DNA of 42,145 bases from positions 1-42,145 of the forward strand of contig JBHGBB010000005.1 in assembly GCA_041946755.1 (NCBI GenBank), read 5' to 3'. The position numbers and the translations under genes were made by a program. Shown piece by piece: positions 41,132 through 42,145 of this stretch. A model generated the notes under the pieces. The model worked only from the letters and a program-made list of their open reading frames with translations. It did not search any database and was not told where the DNA came from. Every line of letters starts with the position of its first letter. The first letter of the stretch is position 1. The DNA comes from JBHGBB01 sp041946755. Its GTDB lineage: Bacteria; UBP4; UBA4092; JAOAEQ01.

Positions 41132-41845
41132 CTATTTCTTCTCTATTTCCCATAACCGGCTAAAAACATCTTCCAATGCCGGTCCGAGTTTCGCCGGGTC
41201 ATCAGTTTTCTCCGGCTCATTCTGGAACACCGCATAGGGTACCTTATGTCCCTTAATTGCAATATATCCTTCCGGTTTCGGGGCGATTTTATCCCAGTCG
41301 TTGATTTTATAGTAGAACTCCATCTTATCGTCAGGTAATGAATGGAATAACACGCTGTCTTCCAACCCTTTCCGTGCCCGTCTCCGATTCTTCCTACAAG
41401 ATTCTTCATACGACACCCGAATATAGCAGATTCGTGCCTGTTTAAGAATCTCTTCGGATAGATAAGAAAATGCTTCTTCAAACGCCTTCTCACCGCCGCG
41501 GGCGAATTCGATTATCGCAGTATTCTCTTCTAAAAATTTCGGATTATCTCTCAGTTTCTTGGCAAACGCGAAATTGATTTTCTCGATGCAGACATGCCAG
41601 GCGAACTCATCTTTAAAATAATAATCTGATTTGGTATGCAGTCGTTCTTTTCCATACTTCTCTAGGATATCATCTTCTTCAAACCAATCCCAAATATAGG
41701 GGAAATCATCAATTTCGACAAACGACCCGATATGGAATCGTTTCTTTCGTTCAGCAACTTCGGTCTTTTTCAAGTAATCGATAACCTCACTTTTCCCTGC
41801 TGCCGGGCGACCGATTAAAATGATGATTGGAAATGTACCTGCCAT
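41132..41845 (-). CDS. P-loop kinase-like protein of unknown substrate
   Basis: 237 residues. The Walker A motif GRPAAGKSEVIDYL is at 12-25, followed by hydrophilic sequence with many aromatic residues (EIDDFPYIWDWFEEDD) and a helical part with IEFARGGEKAFEEAFSYLSEEI. The RRRARKGLED segment resembles the basic lid of nucleoside- and sugar-kinase-like P-loop proteins. I do not recognise the family. A GGAGG ribosome-binding site nine bases from ATG 41845 and a consensus promoter at 41891-41920 make it the first gene of an operon with the membrane protein. Possible jobs are phosphorylating the transported substrate or controlling the transporter; both are guesses. Confidence 0.65.
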   Translation of the reverse strand: MAGTFPIIILIGRPAAGKSEVIDYLKKTEVAERKKRFHIGSFVEIDDFPYIWDWFEEDDILEKYGKERLHTKSDYYFKDEFAWHVCIEKINFAFAKKLRDNPKFLEENTAIIEFARGGEKAFEEAFSYLSEEILKQARICYIRVSYEESCRKNRRRARKGLEDSVLFHSLPDDKMEFYYKINDWDKIAPKPEGYIAIKGHKVPYAVFQNEPEKTDDPAKLGPALEDVFSRLWEIEKK

Positions 41846-41890
41846 AATGGTGCCTCCTAACTCCTGATATATTTATTAATTTATGAAAGC

Positions 41891-41920
41891 ATTATAGCGA
41901 ACTATTAAAAGTGGTGTCAA
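41891..41920 (-). promoter_or_regulatory. Consensus sigma-70 promoter for the kinase/membrane-protein operon
   Basis: On the minus strand TTGACA (41920-41915) and TATAAT (41896-41891) are separated by 18 bp, both hexamers being perfect. Leader to the start codon is about 40 nt. Confidence 0.85.
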
Positions 41921-42009
41921 TGTTTTCTGCTGATTTTACCTGCTAGTATTGCTATCAGAAATATGCTAAGATACATAAATACATTATTCTGTGTAATTAA
42001 TAGCATCTT

Positions 42010-42145
42010 ATGTTTGAACATCGGTCTAAACCATTACTTGCCAAACCTGCATATTATCGTCGGATTTTGCGCCATTTAGGGATCGCCATATTAATTATCT
42101 TCGGTTCTCTGGCTATGTGCGCCTACCCGAAGCTTATCGCAGCTT
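42010..42145 (+). CDS. Membrane protein, 5' end only (cut by window edge)
   Basis: ATG 42010 opens a frame that runs off the window (45 codons visible). MFEHRSKPLLAKPAYYRRILRHL is a basic N-terminus, followed by a membrane segment (about 24-42, GIAILIIFGSLAMCAYPKLI). The pattern resembles the N-terminus of small potassium-channel-like two-helix proteins (KPLLPR...RRLARHL), but too little is visible to be certain. No strong ribosome-binding site is seen. Confidence 0.4.
   Translation, partial: MFEHRSKPLLAKPAYYRRILRHLGIAILIIFGSLAMCAYPKLIAA

Overview
The window looks like chromosomal DNA from an uncultured, diderm (two-membrane) bacterium with AT-rich DNA. The outer membrane is inferred from a TolC-type outer-membrane channel, a MacA/MacB efflux system and a PilT/PilB/PilC type IV pilus machine. 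The leucine genes are controlled by a T-box riboswitch, which is common in Firmicutes and also found in several other phyla. I see no rRNA, tRNA, CRISPR array, transposase or phage gene, and I cannot assign a phylum from sequence alone.

Layout. 1-2.8 kb (+): the 3' end of pilT, then a cell-wall amidase with a second, degenerate amidase domain. 2.9-14.5 kb (-): a long co-directional block read from right to left: proA, nadD, pilB, pilC, a small membrane protein, dprA, topA, prfB (with a programmed +1 frameshift), tsaE, tsaB. 14.7-21.2 kb (+): an ADP-ribosylglycohydrolase, then a tolC-macA-macB efflux operon with separate ATPase and permease genes. 21.5-25.6 kb (+): a leucine unit with a consensus promoter, a leucine T-box (specifier CUC), an unannotated 39-residue hydrophobic ORF, leuA, leuC, leuD and a terminator. 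25.9-31.5 kb (+): seven consecutive pilin-like genes, five with prepilin cleavage sites and two PilX-like. 31.6-32.6 kb (+): a tandem GNAT acetyltransferase. 32.6-37.7 kb (-): a Met-rich Spy/CpxP-like protein, an array of near-perfect palindromes, a GT-C type membrane protein with C-terminal TPRs, a bacterial Clp1/Grc3-like polynucleotide kinase and an unknown membrane protein. 37.9-39.9 kb (+): a SRAP (YedK/HMCES) protein and a DUF362 iron-sulfur protein. 40-41.8 kb (-): a multi-spanning membrane protein with a P-loop kinase-like partner behind a consensus promoter. 42.0 kb (+): the start of another membrane protein.

How it fits together. PilT, PilB and PilC with the pilin-like cluster make up much of a type IV pilus or pseudopilus system, and DprA suggests that DNA uptake is one use of it. 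TsaB and TsaE belong to the tRNA t6A pathway and sit with other core information-processing genes. The leucine genes sense uncharged leucyl-tRNA.

The most unusual features are not genes. One is a set of very tight, unrelated palindromes packed into about 390 bp (33.43-33.82 kb). The other is a family of degenerate 7-bp tandem repeats scattered between genes. These repeats have also entered three coding regions, two of them in prepilin leader segments that would be cut off and one near the P-loop of the Clp1-like kinase. The small ORF between the leucine T-box and leuA and the ligand-less second amidase domain are also worth following up.
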